Shown piece by piece: positions 63,218 through 64,000 of a stretch of 64,000 nucleotides of DNA. Made by a program: the position numbers and the translations under genes. The DNA comes from Clavelina lepadiformis (taxonomy: Eukaryota; Chordata; Ascidiacea; Aplousobranchia; Clavelinidae): assembly GCF_947623445.1 (NCBI RefSeq), contig NC_135242.1:2480001-2544000 (forward strand), given 5' to 3'. Below the pieces are notes generated by a model that saw only the letters and a program-made list of their open reading frames with translations, had not been told where the DNA came from and did no database searches. How positions within the stretch are numbered: position 1 is the first letter of the stretch; the number at the start of each line of letters is the position of its first letter.

Positions 63218-64000
63218 CTAACCAAGGATACTGACAAAGCTTGAATCCTTGTGAAGAAGCTCACTGTTGTCTTCCTCGCTTATTTTCAATCTATATCCTT
63301 GGTGACGTATGTAATACCGAGGATAGTTTTCGGATTCATACACGGTATAGCCCTGAAAAGTGCAGATTATTAGCTGTTGCTTAATATTGTATAATTGAAT
63401 TGGTTTGTATTCTACTTAATCTATTTATTAGGTTTTAGGCAGCTACTATTATTGGCAAGCGTGCAATATTTAACACTCCTGCTTGCGTTGAGGCATGCTG
63501 TTGTTATACCAACATGAAGTTTTTTAAGGAAATTTACCATAAACTAGTTACCTTACGCGGAAAAAAAACAGCAAAGTACTAAGCGCTTCTATTTCGCCGG
63601 CCATCAAAACACTTACACTTACAAAACACTAAAAGCACTCACCGAATAGAATAAATCCTGTCTTGGATAAAATGATGCATCATTTCTGTACAAGTCTGAG
63701 TTGTGATATGGATGGAGATGAATAAGATAATTCCGGTGGCGTAGATAGTGGTTTGGTTGATTGACTGATTTGAAGGACACAGTTCCTAGGGAACCAGTTA
63801 ATCCCGGGGAAATAATCACAAATCTTTCACCGTTGTCGAGCAGAATCCAAGCCTCATTGCTATGCTTTAGGCCGATGAAATACTTGGGGTAGTTGTATGA
63901 AAGTAAAAGGACAGAGCCTTCGCTTCGACCTGCATCTGTTATTTGAAAAACATTTTCCAATAACAACAAATTGTTATCAAAATATTTTCTTGATCCGGTA
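63218..64000 (-). CDS. AbfB-domain (arabinose-binding, beta-trefoil) protein, 3' part only
   Basis: The last two coding exons of a gene that continues past the window. Exon 63935-63643 has acceptor ATAACAG, phase 1 in and phase 0 out; exon 63352-63218 ends at TAG. Together they keep frame for about 142 residues. Two beta-trefoil lobes of the AbfB type are clear: FKSVNQPNHYLRHRNYLIHL with LYRNDASF, and YESENYPRYYIRHQGYRLKI with LLHKDSSF. A weaker first lobe is SYNYPKYFIGLKHS. The family was described as the carbohydrate-binding module of fungal alpha-L-arabinofuranosidase B; in animals it occurs in secreted or uncharacterised proteins, and no catalytic part is seen here. It may bind a glycan. 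Bases 63936-64000 are read as intron. Confidence 0.78.

Overview
This is animal nuclear DNA. Every gene is split by GT-AG introns, the spacers are AT-rich, and the proteins are metazoan: an axonemal dynein heavy chain, an EB microtubule plus-end protein, an ASB ankyrin/SOCS-box protein, an 11-beta-HSD-type reductase, a bHLH factor, a NACHT-LRR receptor and an AbfB-domain protein. The compact genes, short introns and gene mix would fit an ascidian tunicate such as Ciona, but the species is an inference; no marker settles it.

Layout. 1-5.3 kb: AT-rich, no gene seen. 5.3-8.2 kb (minus): EB1/EB3-type MAPRE gene, 7 coding exons, 293 residues. 8.2-10.8 kb: spacer with a dispersed repeat. 10.8-14.5 kb (minus): ASB ankyrin/SOCS-box gene with an N-terminal ubiquitin-interacting motif, 13 coding exons, 621 residues. 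14.5-17.8 kb: spacer with short direct repeats. 17.9-46.8 kb (plus): a complete DNAH6 orthologue, about 80 coding exons in continuous frame, with two hAT-type MITEs, several intronic repeats and one GC-AG intron. 48.3-48.9 kb (plus): bHLH gene close to TCF21/musculin. 49.5-51.8 kb (minus): HSD11B1-like reductase, 8 exons, 292 residues. 52.7-59.1 kb (minus): NLR gene with a chain of very short phase-1 exons, one long NACHT exon and five LRR exons, interrupted by a pogo/Tigger-like element. 59.1-63.2 kb: spacer. 63.2-64.0 kb (minus): 3' end of an AbfB-domain gene that runs off the window.

The genes do not form one pathway. DNAH6 (inner dynein arm) and the EB protein both concern microtubules and cilia, but are separate transcription units on opposite strands. 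ASB (E3 ligase adaptor), the reductase and the bHLH factor are independent. The NLR is the only gene that looks lineage-specific. Its N-terminal short exons, rich in Asn/Thr/Ile and carrying TIG motifs, are the strongest candidate here for something undescribed.

Exon boundaries were read by eye from splice consensus, reading-frame continuity and remembered family alignments. For the EB, ASB, reductase, NLR and AbfB models I checked that exon lengths keep frame. I ran no alignment or transcript check.
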